Assembly: GCA_963682175.1 (NCBI GenBank)
Contig: OY821771.1
Span: forward strand, 41,250,201 to 41,314,200
From: Triglochin maritima
Lineage: Eukaryota; Streptophyta; Magnoliopsida; Alismatales; Juncaginaceae
DNA length: 64,000 nucleotides
Reading direction: 5' to 3'
Shown here: in pieces, positions 24,029 through 36,369 of the stretch
How the letters are laid out: each line of letters begins with the position of its first letter
How positions within the stretch are numbered: position 1 is the stretch's first letter
Made by a program: the position numbers and the translations under genes
Notes under the pieces: model-generated
Seen by the model: only the letters and a program-made list of their open reading frames with translations
The model's database searches: none
What the model was told of the DNA's origin: nothing

Positions 24029-25968
24029 CTCACCGTCATCAGCACTTGAATTAAAGACGCCTCAGGAAGTGTGGACGGGTGAGCAATTTGATTACTCGAG
24101 GCTTAGGATATTTGGATGCAAAGCCTATGCGTTGGTCGATGAGACACAACGGTCGAAGCTGGATTCAAAATCGAAGGAGTGCATATTCCTTGGTTACGAT
24201 AGGACAGTGAAAGGATATAAGTTTTGGGATCCGGCGAGCAAGAAGGTACTCCTACGGAGTAAGGTGGTCTTTGATGAGACAAGTTTGCTCAAGGGCCTTG
24301 AGGACAAAGAGCAGCAAGAGGTTCCCATGCAGGAAGACGAAATTGAAGTTGGGGTCACGACTTCAAGGGAAGAATCGAATCAAGAAGTTCAACAAGAAAC
24401 AATTGACTCACGAGTAGTGGAGGAAGCTGAGCAAGAGAGTATTGCTCAAGGAAGACAGAGGAGGATCACAAAGGCACCTGTGAGGTATGGCCACGATGAT
24501 GCTAGTATTGCGTTCACACTTGTTACCGAATGTGGGGACCCTTTCACATTTGAAGAAGCTATTGAGCAGGAGGACATGAACAAGTGGATGGTGGCCATGA
24601 CCTAAGAGATGGAGTCTCTTTATAAGAATCAAACTTGGGAGTTAACGGAGCTTCCCAAGGTAAAGCGCGCGATTGGGTGCAAGTGGATCTTCAGGAAGAA
24701 GGAAGGGTCATCTCCTATGGAGAAGATAAAGTATAAAGCAATGTTGGTGGCAAAATGATATACTCAGAAGGAAGGGGTCGATTACAACGAGGCAGCCGGA
24801 TGGGTTCATCGCACGAGGCAATGAAGGACAAGTATGCAAGCTGAAGAAGTCCCTCTATGGACTTAAGCAATCGCCGAGGCAGTGGTACAAAAGGTTTGAT
24901 TTATTTATGATTAATAATGGTTTTGTACGGTGTGATTATGATAGTTGTGTATACTTGCGGAGTCTTGGAGACGGCACACACGTGTTCATGCTTTTGTATG
25001 TGGATGACATGTTGATCGCGGCTAAGGATATGAAGCATATAGATGATCTCAAACTGAAGCTTCACGGGGAATTTGAGATGAAAGACCTCGGGAGTGCAAA
25101 GAAGATTCTCGGTATGAAAATCTCTAGGGATACCGAGAGAGGTGAAATTCTGCTAACTCAAAAGAGTTATATCCGGAAGATACTCGAGAGGTACAATCTC
25201 GAGAACGCCAAGCAGGTGGCCACACCTATTAGTGCTCACTTCAAGCTCTCGTTGAAGTGCAGCCCCTCTACTGAAAAGGAAAGGAGAGATATGGAGAGAG
25301 TTCCATATGCTAGTGCAGTCGGATCCGTTATGTATGCTATGATCTGCACTAGGCCAGACATTTCACACACAGTTAGCCTTGTGAGTCGTTATATGGCTAA
25401 CCCAGGAAAAAAGCACTGGGAAGCGTTGAAGTGACTGTTGAGGTACCAGAAGGGAACCATGGATGTTAGCTTGAAGTTCACCAAAGATGGAGCGCAAAGG
25501 CAGGTGGAGGGGTACGTTGATTCAGATTATGCTGGAGATCTGGATAAGCGGAGGTCCACAACAGGGTACGTGTTCACTTTGGGTGGGGGTCCAGTGAGTT
25601 GGAGATCGGTTCTCCAACATACTACCGTGTTGTCTACAAAGGAATCGGAGTACATGGCTGTTGTCGATGCCGGGAAAGAAGCTATATGGTTGAAGGGTTT
25701 GGTTAGCTCTTTGGGGATGGAACAGGAAGTGACCAAATTGCATTGCGATAGTCAAAGTGCAATTTATCTAGCCAAGGATCAGACGTTCCATTCAAGGACC
25801 AAACATATTGAAGTAAGGTACCATAGGATCCGAGAGTGGATCGAAGAAGGGCATGTTGTTCTCCAAAAAATCGACACGAGTGAGAATCTTGCAGATATGA
25901 TGACTAAGGTCGTCAATCGGGAGAAGTTCGAGTTGTGCTCGAAGCTTCTCAATGTCCTCAGAGAGTGA
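24029..25968 (+). pseudogene. Copia integrase C-terminus, RT and RNase H (3' part, broken)
   Basis: Resumes with SPSSALELKTPQEVW, the post-core integrase GKR-like region. A stop at 24603-24605 ends the first block and TGA at 24756-24758 breaks the next. Near 24793 an internal deletion removes much of the RT fingers/palm and shifts frame. The RT then continues with SLYGLKQSPRQWYKRF and the catalytic YVDDM. TGA at 25432-25434 interrupts just before RNase H, which retains YVDSDYAGD, STKESEYMA and the HIEVRYHRIRE region. Not functional. Confidence 0.9.
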
Positions 25969-26072
25969 GAAGGAGAAGCGCTCCGGGGGGTAGCGCTAAA
26001 AGTGCTTCTAGGAAGCAAGAAGGATGCGGATCATAGTTGGCTAAGGTAACAATTCTAAACCAAGGTGGAGAT

Positions 26073-26941
26073 TGTTGGATTTGGTTTATAATTGTTAATA
26101 CAGGAATTCAGGGAGAATCAGTCGACCGAATTACTTCAGGAGCCATGGGGCTCGGAACAGATCGAGCATCGGTCGACCGGTTCGGGGAATTCGGTCGACC
26201 GAAAAACATCAGTAGATTTGGAGCTCAGGATCGATCGAGATCCGGTCGACTGGTGCTGGGCACGTGGTCTACCGAAAAGCGTCAGTAGCTGCGAGATGAA
26301 AATCGGCATGCAGATCGGTCGACCGGTGTTGGACTCGCGGTCGACCGAAAATGTCCAGGAGCTTCGGGTGCTATTCAGAAGCGCGGAACGGTCGACCGGC
26401 TCGGGGCGAGCGGTCGACCGAATGTTGGCAGTTACACGAACTAACCGAAGTTCGGTCGACCGTTGGGCAATTTCGGTCGACCGCTTGGAGGCAGTTATGC
26501 ACGATCTGAATTATTCTCTGTACGAATTTAGCCCATTATAAATAAGTTTTTTGCCCTAATCTTATAATATAACATACATTACTTATTTCCTTGAGAGAGA
26601 TTAGGCTAGAGAGAGATCTAGAGTGCCTTGGGAGACATATTGTTTCCAAACTTTTGTAATCTCGGAGACTTCTCTTGTTGGAGAAGAGATTCAAGGAAAG
26701 GAAACCCGCAGGAGACCCCCCGAAGGACGTAGGCATCTTGTCGAACCTTGTAAAATCGCGTGTGTCGTGGTTTGCTTCAGGTGTGTTGTGTGATTGCTTG
26801 CTATTTTCATCTTATTTGTGTTTGCTTGTTGCATTGAGTTTGGGAGAGGGTCAGAAGTTATTATTCTGCATTCAATATTCGGTTTTTTCGTGGTGCGTGT
26901 AATCCGTGTCGTGTTAGTGCATCTTAGATCCTCTCCCAGCA
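26073..26941 (+). repeat. 3' LTR of the Copia element
   Basis: 869 bp, TGTTGGATTTGG to CCCAGCA. Relative to the 5' LTR it lacks about one within-pair interval at the first pair: a single AGTCGACC at 26120 replaces both boxes. Remaining pairs 26171/26193, 26244/26266 and onward from 26317 keep the 22- and 73-bp spacings. One box has become GGTCTACC. Confidence 0.93.
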
Positions 26942-27589
26942 GTATTGTGTCTCCACTGTCAAAGTAGCAGTTGAGTAGAGATCAGAAGTAGTTTCGATTC
27001 ACATCTCCGCAATAATTAGAATTCCACAGTTTTCGAAAAAACTGTGTGATGTGACTTTTTCACACAAGTTTGCATGAACGACGATCGGCGAGCTAAGAGC
27101 ACCCTTAACGGGTGCTCTTTGCCCGGGCGCCCTCCGGGGCGCCCGGGCAGCCCTCCCTTAACGGGAGGGCGCACCCTGGGCGCCCGGGCGGGGGCCACGT
27201 GCCCCCCCATTCGTCCAATTTTTTTTGTTTTTATTTTTATTTTAAAAATAAAGATTATTTATATATAATTAGGATAATGTATTAAATAGGTAAATGGAAT
27301 TTAATTAATTAGGTATTATAAAATAATTAGAAAAATATTTTATAATTAATTAATTTTTTTTGACTTACTTAAAAATAAAAAAAAATTAAAAAAATCATAA
27401 ACAAATTAAGAAATAATAGTACAATACTCATACATTTCGGAAACAAAATACAATACAAATACATAATACGAAATACATTTCGGTAATCTGGTGAACCATT
27501 GCCTTCTGAAGATGACATTGTGAGTAGAGAGTAGAGGTGCGTAGAGAATTATGGTGGAAGAAGTAAGATTGGAATAGAGGTGGTTGGGG

Positions 27590-27599
27590 TATATATATT
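27590..27599 (-). promoter_or_regulatory. Possible promoter downstream of the 72-bp repeats
   Basis: TATATATA on the minus strand directly after the repeat array, followed about 80 bp later by ATG with a short frame starting MSSSEGNGSPDYR. This resembles the 5' end of a transposon gene whose body is deleted. Speculative. Confidence 0.3.
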
Positions 27600-27603
27600 G
27601 AAG

Positions 27604-27893
27604 TAGTCACGCGCGTACTGTAAGTCCTCGATCCAATCGTTTCGTCTTTTGTGAGTCACGCGCATATTGTAGGTCCTCGATGCTTGAGAAGTCCAAGTCT
27701 CGATCCAATCGTCTCGTCTTTTGTGAGTCACGCGCATACTGTATCTCCTCGATGCTTGAGAAGTCCAAGCCTCGATCCAATCGTCTCGTATTTTGTGAGT
27801 CACGCGCATACTGTATCTCCTCGATGCCTGAGAAGTCCAAGCATCGATCCAATCGTCTCGTCTTTTTTGAGTCACGCGCATACTGTAGGTCCT
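27604..27893. repeat. 72-bp tandem repeat in the Harbinger-like element
   Basis: The motif GAGTCACGCGCATA recurs at 27653, 27725, 27797 and 27869, exactly 72 bp apart, with a shortened unit (about 23 bp missing) starting near 27604. Units differ at only a few bases. Because 72 is divisible by three, several frames on both strands stay open across it; these are not treated as genes. Confidence 0.9.
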
Positions 27894-28113
27894 AAATTTT
27901 AAATTTTAGATTTTAAATTTATTAATTTGTGGTTTTCTTAATTTTAATAATATTTTCGTATTTTTTAATTAAATGTTAATTAAAAACGAATGAATTGTTG
28001 ATGTTAAATAATTACGATAATAATTATTAATATATTTTGTTGATTGTTGAAAGAGTTTTGGAAAGAAGAATAAAAATAATGACGTGACAGCAAATACTGG
28101 CGCCATGCTCTAA

Positions 28114-31100
28114 GTTTTTCCGGACCGATGTTATGACATAAAGTAAAATGGCGTTTGGACAGATGAATTCAATCATTGTGTTTGACTTTATATTTTGTTG
28201 ACTTCTTTTATATTCAAACGAACATCTTTTCAAGACCGAGAGAACTTCAATTTCTGTTCGTCTACACGAAGATTTACGTAAAATCCTCATGACAATGTGA
28301 ACTCCTTTTGAGCTACAAAGAACATGGATTCACACATGACTGTCAGAAGCTGAACTCCATCTCAAGATATTGAGCATCACGGTAAGGAAAAACGATCAAG
28401 CCTCTTAGTTTTCTCGCCCCTCGCCTCATTCCCAGGTCTTATCTCGACTCTTTCTTGTCGCTTGGAACCTCCCTCCGGCCTATGCTTACTCACTGTCATT
28501 CTTTGTTTCGACTACTCATTGGCTTCTTTGTTACCTGCCAGTTTCTGTATTGTACTTAGAATCATGTGCTTTTATTAATCTGGGATAAAACCAATTGTCG
28601 AACTTATTCGAAATTTAATCCACGTAGAAATATTCTGAGTTTGGATATTATCACAATTTTCAATTTTTTTTTTTGAATCTGACATTACTTTTCTTTTCCC
28701 TTTCGATAAAAGTATATGACACCCTTCGAAAGCGTCTTGTGTGGATGACTATCACCATAAAACATATGCCAATCTTATCAATGCCAAAAGAAGTTAAAAA
28801 CGCACACATTAGAAATCGCAAACTCCCAACTGGATCAAATCCAAAGTACACCAAAATAGTTAACCAAAACCGATGCGATTCCAAAAAATCGCCCAGCACT
28901 GGACCCAATCAAGTGTGTTTGAGAGTGACGACCAAACAGTTTCAGTAAAGTAACGATGGAATACCAATATTGACAACTCACACAACCAGTAAAGTAACGA
29001 TACGTGATTTATCATGCCTTCCCTCCACGACTTTAAGACCAAAGTGGAAAATAAAGATAGCAAGGACACATCAAATCACCAAACCCTCTTCAGTTCCAAC
29101 CCTAGCTCCTGTCCCAAAACAAGCACCATCGCTGTCTCTGGAAAAAAAGCACAGTCATTTGAAAACACAAGTCTACTGGTTACATATCTCAAGATTACTG
29201 GCTCTGAAGAAAAAGATTACTTGTTACATAACTCAAGCTAATAAAAAAACAAAATATTGGTTTAACTAGATTTTCTCAATCGTGTAATTTTACTGTCGGC
29301 AGCAGTGCGTTTTGTGTATGTTATGCTTAGCGTATTGGGATTTTTGGATTTTGAAAAATTCTGTTTGAATTTCGACCGACATGAATTTTAACTCACTTGC
29401 ATAATGACTCTTGGCTCTTTTAACTCTTGTTTTTTGCATTCTTGATCGGACTTGTTGACGCCACCTCTAGTTCAAGTCTCAAGGGATTAGGTTGCACGAC
29501 GTCTGGATCAAGCTTCCCCCCCCCCCCCCCACACATAAGTCGTAAGGTTAACTTTAATATTAAGGCGAATTGTATAACCATATCACACTCCCAGACATAA
29601 CTTGTACTTGTTGACATACATATATATGTATGTACGATCATTAATAGATAATAAAGAGATACAAGGAGAGATATACACATTAAGGGTCCATTTGGGAACC
29701 CCCGTGTTTGTGGTTTGGGTTCTTGGGTTCCCAAAACGACGTTTTGGATGTGAGGTTTGGAGTGTGTGAGTTTTCAAATGGAGGTGTGTGAAATGCAAGT
29801 TGTTGTTTGTGGACTTAAGTTTTGAAATTGTGAGTATGAGAATCCCTCCACCAAAACACATTTCCTTTTATTGTTGTTTGTTGTTTGAGTTGAAAATTAT
29901 TGAAGTAATCAAGTAAAATTAGTTCACATTTTGACATATAACTTGTTATAACATGTTATTCACAAAGCAAAGTTGGACAAAAAAATCTTAATGATACTTG
30001 CTGCGAAAATAATTCAAAACATGCAAAAACCAAATCATTAACATATTAGTTAACATATTGAACTGACAAACCAAACCAATATTAATCATACTTGCTGCAA
30101 CTTCAACATTTTATTCTCAAACCAACTTATTTCGCTCCATGACCAAAATCGCCAACTTGGATCGGGCGACAACCTTCGCCCAGACCCACGCCCGAGTCAC
30201 GCTCTTCTCCTCTAGGACGTGCTCTCAGATGCTCACCGGACCACGAATTCCAGTCTGGGTGCTTCCTTCAGTGGGTGGTGATTGGAGGATTTGGGATTAG
30301 GATTAGGATTAGGGTGAGCGGAATTTGGGTTATCGTTATAGCCTTATAGGTAATGGTAGTGGGGTTTTGGGCTGTAAATTTCTCATCTTTCAGGGACAAA
30401 TAAGTTAGTAGGTGGTGTTTTGGAAAATACAGGGTCCAAATCAAGTTTTGCAAACAGCAACGTTCAATATAAGCAAACCGCAAGCTCATTCGAAACGTAA
30501 AATGCTAATTTGGGTGGAAAAAAAAATAGATTTTAGTATCACCTAGTAATAAAAAGCAAAAGGCAACCTCAATTGGGCCTTCCGGATCCTAAGTGATCGA
30601 TATTCATGGTGTCAGACCAACTTCTGATTTATACCAATGTGAATTTGAGTAGTGGGACATAATGGGTAATAAAAAGCATAGGTTGTTTGGGATACAGTAC
30701 TACCCCATTTATGATGCATGGGCACACATCTGCAGTCTGCAGGCAGCTTATCTATTTGACCCAGAAGAAGAAAGTGGCTGCAGGAAGTGCACATGATCCC
30801 TCCCTTCCTTCCTCACAATCTCACATTCACAAGAGCACCAGTAAAACAAAAAGAAATGGGGTGGTGCAGTGCATGTAATGTAGTAGCAGGCAGTGAGCTA
30901 TTTTTTAAAGGGATGTAAGATTCCCCAAGCAGGTGGTGTGGGGGACCCTGGTCTTTATTAAGCTATCATTTTCAAACATGGATTCTCCATGCCATTAATG
31001 ATGAATGCATCACCTGCCTCTTACCTCTGCCTTTCCTTTCCTTACTCTGTCTCTTTCTCCTGCTTAATTTTCTTGCTCTCCATCGGGGACAAGAGGGACA

Positions 31101-32209
31101 CATGTGTGCAGGACCGCACGTGCATGTGTAGGGTGGTACTTCTGAAAATAAATACATTGAACGGTCAATTTTGGTCTTGGGAGTTCCATATTTAACTGAG
31201 TGTAAGTGTACTGCTGCACCTTTGGTGTACTTGTTTTTCCCACGCCTAAATACGGATTATCGGATGACAACTTTCTTGCCATTAGCAGGAGTTGTTGCGT
31301 TGATCGGGAAATTAGAGAAATTAGGAGTTATTTAAATATATATATATCAAGACATGGCTTTGTCTAAAGTTAGTTGTCAAGGTAGAGATATAATTGAACT
31401 CCCGTGTCTATTTTTGGTTACACATACATGACATACACCTTAGACAGCAAACACAACACGAAAAATTTGGTTATGAGGCTACTATTATGAGATGAGATGT
31501 TAGATCGTGTCTATGCCACATTACATGAAATATACACGATAGTCAACAATTTAATCTGTTTACATTACTTGATGTATGAAAGTGTCAACTATGTTCATGA
31601 AATATAGCCTAAAAACAACATAGAAATTTGATAATTAAAACTGATATCAATGGTCTTTTATCATGTGTAGTATTATGTATTTTATGTACTCATCCAAACA
31701 TAAATTACTGTACTATACTAGGAAGTGATTAAACGGTTGTGCTTTATGTTCTCGTTCAAACAATCAAACATGTTGAGTAAAATTGGCTAATTAATTAGCT
31801 TTCCCAAAAGAAGCGTATATCTTGGTTGAAGATGAAAAATTATTATTATAATAGTCATATATACCTTAACTACTATGTTTTGATCTTATATTAGCCACTT
31901 TTTTTTGAGAAATAAATGCAACACCTCAAAGTCAGCTCCACTTCAATGCAACGTGGTTGCTCATCCGTAGTCCTCACTCACTCCTAAACACAGAAGTGTT
32001 TTTTTAAATAAAAAATGTTTTTTTTTGACAATTTTTAATAAAACATTGTTGATAATTTAAATAGATAAATGGGTTTGGCAATGTATCCAATAATCAGTCA
32101 CTGTGGCTTTGACTTGACCGGCATCCCTCCTCAATAATAGCACACATTTTATTTCTTCTCACTTTCCCCAACACCACAGTTGCACCAACACCAAACACTC
32201 TCCCTTTCC
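28114..32209. other. Intergenic, no supported gene
   Basis: About 4 kb with only short, unsupported frames. It contains a run of 15 C at 29516-29530, AT-rich stretches, and at about 29690-29870 TTTGGGAACCC-type sequence like that of short MITEs. Its last few hundred bases are presumably promoter and leader of the EPFL gene. Confidence 0.55.
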
Positions 32210-33013
32210 ATGGCCATCCAACGCCAAGGCCACCCTTGTCGTCCCTCAACCACCACCTTCTTCTTATTCTTCTCTCTCCTTCTCCTCTCGGCAGCTTATG
32301 GTAAGAAAACAAACCTTCCCCATGTTGAATATGTCATATTTCTCAATCTCCTATCTTTGATTAGCTATAATTACAATCATTGAGCTCTTTCAACCATTAG
32401 TATGGTTTTCAATTTCATTTTTGCATCTTCCTCTGACTACTTGTCGAACGTTAACAAATTTTTTTTCCAACGCCATGGTGCACAAAACTTGTTCATGATC
32501 ATACTGTGAGGTCCAACCAAATTGAGTTAAGAAGTTGGAAATTTATTATATAAATTTTTCATATACAACAAATAGCATGTTAGGGACTTCTTAAATGAAA
32601 TTTAGAAATTAATAGCATATACCATCACAGCCTCATAGGGATTTGAATAATTTTTCTGTGATTTGTCCACATGTTCAATTCTAAACGATCCGATGTCTCA
32701 CTACTCGACGTACCTAACGAAGTTTCCAATGTTATAACTACAAATTAATTGTCTTGTGTTTCAAGGACGGGAATTGATGGGGCATCATCAGAAACATGAA
32801 AATGAGGAGAATAACTACCCGAAGTTCCAAATTGATGAACCATCTCGAAGGCAACTCATAGGATCCTCGCCACCGACATGCCGGTATCGTTGCGGCGGCT
32901 GCTTCCCTTGCCGGCCGGTGCACATGGCGGTCCATCCTGGAGTGAGCACTCCCCTTGACTACTACCCTGAGGCTTGGCGTTGCAAGTGTGGAAAGAAATT
33001 ATACATGCCTTAA
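32210..33013 (+). CDS. EPIDERMAL PATTERNING FACTOR-like secreted peptide (EPFL4/5/6 type)
   Basis: Two exons, 32210-32300 and 32766-33013, joined by a 465-bp GT-AG intron, give 112 residues. EPFL peptides are cysteine-rich apoplastic ligands of ERECTA-family receptor kinases that control stomatal patterning and stem growth. Residues about 14-30 (TTTFFLFFSLLLLSAAYG) form a signal peptide. The C-terminal domain begins IGSSPPTC and has six cysteines at 69, 73, 76, 79, 103 and 105; PVH and the ending YYPEAWRCKCGKKLYMP place it with the EPFL4/5/6 (CHALLAH) group. Start chosen at 32210 as the first ATG before the signal peptide. The splice restores codon G31 and leaves the domain intact. Confidence 0.9.
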
Positions 33014-35592
33014 CTTTAGTTAAGGTTTTGGGCCCACCATTAACCAATAATTAGGCTCTCCAGCTCGATCGGATATCTGACACCCATTGATGTCTTCCGT
33101 CTCGATTATGTAATTATCTGTCTTTCTTATTAATTTCTTCGAGTGTGAGTGTCATGTATGGGATTGACATTTTGGTATGTATAAATATAGAAAAGTATAC
33201 GTATTTCTCTTCATTAATTAGTTGCATGGAATGTGGGTTTAGCTAGTGCTTAACTATGAGAAGTTTAATTCAAGATGGAGTCATGGGAGTGCAGCCAGGT
33301 AATTAAGCGATCTCTTTCTTAGACAAATAGTTGCCTTAATTTAATCATTTCATCTTTTTATACTTTATAGTGAGTTTCGTTTTTTTAGCAACAAAGATTG
33401 TAATCCTTAATTCCTTATATACTCGAGTTCATATCCTTGGACCCTTTTCTTTTGACTTTTAATGATTCCTAGAGATCGTACAGAAGCTCTCTATGTTAAC
33501 TGTTAAGGGTATACTTATTATCAATTAGCTGGATCACAAATTGTACCTTTTCAAATTAACCTTTTTTAAGCTTCTAAAGCACGACCTCATATGTCTCCAT
33601 GGATCATTGTTGGATACCCCTACCTTTTGAGATAATACGTGAGTTGCGTATCAATCCAAAATGATTGTTAGGGTCCCACAATATCATCGTTAAGGGAGAA
33701 AGGTTAGGATTTATTTTCTACATTCTTTTTCTATATCAAAGGTGAAATCTTAATTGAGATGATTGATATTTCACGAGTAATACTTTATACTGGAATGGAC
33801 GATTAGTACAAACTTTCTGAACACGGAATTAATTAATTATAGCTAAACACAATGTCGTTTGAGTACCATATTTGTAAGAATGACTTCACCATGTTTCAAC
33901 ATTCAAGTCTTCTCAATCGTATCGAGTTCGTGTATTATCGTATTTGACAGTTCTGTCGTGTGAGGATTTTGTGTTATCATGTTTAGCACAATTTAACGAA
34001 AAATTCATCATGTTTAGATTAGAATAACAAAGTGACATATTATATTGATATTTTTCTTTTCAAATGATATATTATTTTGTCATTATAAAGTTAAAAAAAA
34101 ATTGCCTAACAAAAGTTAATCGTGTCAATTTCGTGTTAAAAATCTACATATCGTGTAATTATATACTAATTATTTTATATTTATATATTCACGTATCATC
34201 GTAATAAATCATTTCAACTAACTCGCAAAAAAAACTTAGTCGTGAAATCTTATATATTGACAGGCTATTTCAACGCAATTGTTGCGGAGACAAATGTTCA
34301 CATGTCGCCCAGTGTGATGGTAGATGTTGAATTGACGTATCATTTTTGTCTTAGAAGATTGTTTTCTAACAGTTAGAGAGTCGCTCCCTCACACCTCAGC
34401 CTCTAGTCTAGCTAGTGTGTGTTGGACCATACATTTCCCCACCTGTTCCATTTTATATTAATTTCTACCAAGTTATTGCTCTTCTTGTTTGATGGTATAT
34501 ATAGAAGGTGTTAGGAATGTGGTCTTATCCCTCCATATCAATCCCCAACAATCAACATTTTCTTCTCGAAGTTGGTTGAGATGGGAACTCCATATTAGGA
34601 TGTGTTGTCTATGACATGTCTATGTCTCCGGCGCTTAAAGTCCACACAAGAGTGAACGTGAGTTTTAACATCTCTTGCTTTCGTTTGTCACGATGCGCTT
34701 TTCCGCTCGAAATCTCACGAAATGAATATGCACACAGTGTTTTGTCACCTCCCTGTGGCTGTGGGGTTGCGGATGTGTCCTGTTTTCTTTATTTTATGCC
34801 TCAATAATTTTAATTTTTTTTATCATTAGCCATCAATGTACAGGCACAAATGTATCTGCAAGCCCAACCAACATCTAAGTTACGGGTCTTTTACATCTAC
34901 GAAGCACGACACTGTTAAATTATTAGTTTTCAAATTTCTAAGTCCTCTCTGTCGACCACATTTGAGAGTGACTGGACAAATAGTTCCACGAGATGATCAC
35001 CTTAGAATGCATGTCATGTATTTGGTCTTGTTGTTGACAACAAATTGAGATTCATGCTTCGAAAGATGTCCAAACATATTTTAACAGATCTATCTCCATC
35101 GACACGGACTCCATCTTGCAATCTAATTAGACATATATCAATAGAACTCGCAAACTACAATTCACGAGTACCAACCACTCCAACAATGACAACTTACTTC
35201 AGCACAACAATTTATTCCAGCAGGGTATGATGATCATGGGAGACGAACGTGCTAGTTTTTACCTGTGCTGGAGTTATCATATATGTTTAACTCCTACCAA
35301 TTTACGTGCCCGTAATCCCACGTGTTTAGTCTTATTGAACGTGTTGGGGAAATTGAAACTGTAGCGTGCCCGAGTCATAATACGGAAGCCATGACAATGA
35401 GTGCGGAAAAACTCAATGAAAGCTAGACTAGACAATTTACAAATACATAGTATGCATGAACCAAATCAAACAAATATCTAAAGGCAAACACCAAGATATA
35501 CGTGAAAACTCAATTTAAGAAATACCACGAGCATAGAGAGATTGTCCTTCACTATGATGTCAATGACAATTTAGGCAACATACCAAAAACCG
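33014..35592. other. Intergenic, no supported gene
   Basis: AT-rich 3' flank of the EPFL gene and spacer; frames are short and match nothing I know. No bounded element seen. Confidence 0.55.
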
Positions 35593-36082
35593 TTAAAACC
35601 CCCCCCAATAAAACACAGTCACAAGGTGGAGAATCGAATAAGGCATGAGAATGTACCCCGAGACGTGGGTCGTTGTTGTGGGATGTGGCTGCCGTGGCGG
35701 AGGAGGTCGGGGGGTCTTGGAGGGTGATCGAAGTCGCGGAGGTGTTGTTTTGGTGGGAGAACGGTCGCTGAAGGGTTCGACTAGGGTTTCGTCGGAGAAC
35801 GGTCTTTGTTGGAATAAGTGGGAAAAAAATGAAATTGTTCGTTTATAAGACCCATAGACGTCGGTCATAGTCTACAAATGACGTCTATACCTCGACATCT
35901 ATATGCATAAGGGCATAGACGTCAGTTGTAGGCTATGACCGACATCTATACATTCCTAATAGACGTCGGGTAAAATATTATTCAAACAACCGACGTCTAG
36001 ATGACGTATATACCTATAGACGATGGCTATGTGGGAAGCCGACATCTAGTGGGAGATGACAATTCACTATTCTGCACTAGTG
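35593..36082. mobile_element. 3' part of a CACTA-type element
   Basis: The right end is the complement of CACTAGTGCAGAATAG, a CACTA terminus. Sub-terminal GACGTC(GG)/ATAGACGTC units in both orientations fill 35855-36050. A G-rich block at 35680-35830 mirrors the G-rich block of the CACTA element at 10.2 kb. I could not find the left terminus, so the start given is only where the similarity begins. Confidence 0.5.
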
Positions 36083-36369
36083 GATATAAATACTAGAGCT
36101 TAGGGTACACAAATTGTGGAGAAGAAATACCTAAAATAATCCTTTATAAGTTCTATTGTTCCCGAGAAACGGTCACCGTTTGCTAATCGATCGACCGAAT
36201 TTCAAAATAAGTTTGTCCTGACAAAATTAGTTGACCATTTTTTGCCAGTCCAAAAAATCCAATTTTTACTGTCGCCCGATTGATTATTCCACATTTCTTG
36301 AGACTTGCACTCCCGTTTACTTTCATAGTGTCTCTCAACCCTATACAATATAATTGGTGGTATGAAAAT

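Larger units (their letters stand above)
19217..26941 (+). mobile_element. Copia (Tork/Tnt1-like) LTR retrotransposon, full length but broken
   Basis: Two LTRs (19217-20108 and 26073-26941) and a perfect GTATT duplication (19212-19216 and 26942-26946) bound it. A primer-binding site TGGTATCAGAGC (initiator Met-tRNA) sits at 20111-20122 and a purine tract AAGGTGGAGAT directly precedes the 3' LTR. Domain order gag, protease, integrase, RT, RNase H is Copia. A 2.03-kb solo LTR (copy B) is inserted in the integrase region. Without it the element is about 5.7 kb. The LTRs differ by roughly a dozen substitutions by eye plus one 23-bp length difference, so the insertion is fairly recent. Several stops and an RT deletion make it non-autonomous. 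Confidence 0.95.
27097..28110. mobile_element. Non-autonomous PIF/Harbinger-like element
   Basis: Ends GAGCACCCTTAACGG and the complement of GAGCATGGCGCCA, flanked by TAA at 27094-27096 and 28111-28113, the usual Harbinger 3-bp duplication. A GC-rich palindromic zone (27097-27200, CCCGGGCGCCC units) follows the left end. It contains a 72-bp tandem repeat and, on the minus strand, a TATA box and a short start of reading frame, but no transposase. Confidence 0.65.

Noticed and set aside
27549..27895. Repetitive open frames across the 72-bp repeats
   Set aside because: A repeat unit divisible by three keeps several frames open by chance; frames overlap on both strands and no domain is seen.
30287..30315. 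Telomere-like GATTAGGATTAGGGT stretch
   Set aside because: Only about three imperfect units, far too short for a telomeric or interstitial telomere array.
32180..32209. Upstream extension of the EPFL reading frame
   Set aside because: It has no ATG; the first ATG at 32210 directly precedes the signal peptide.
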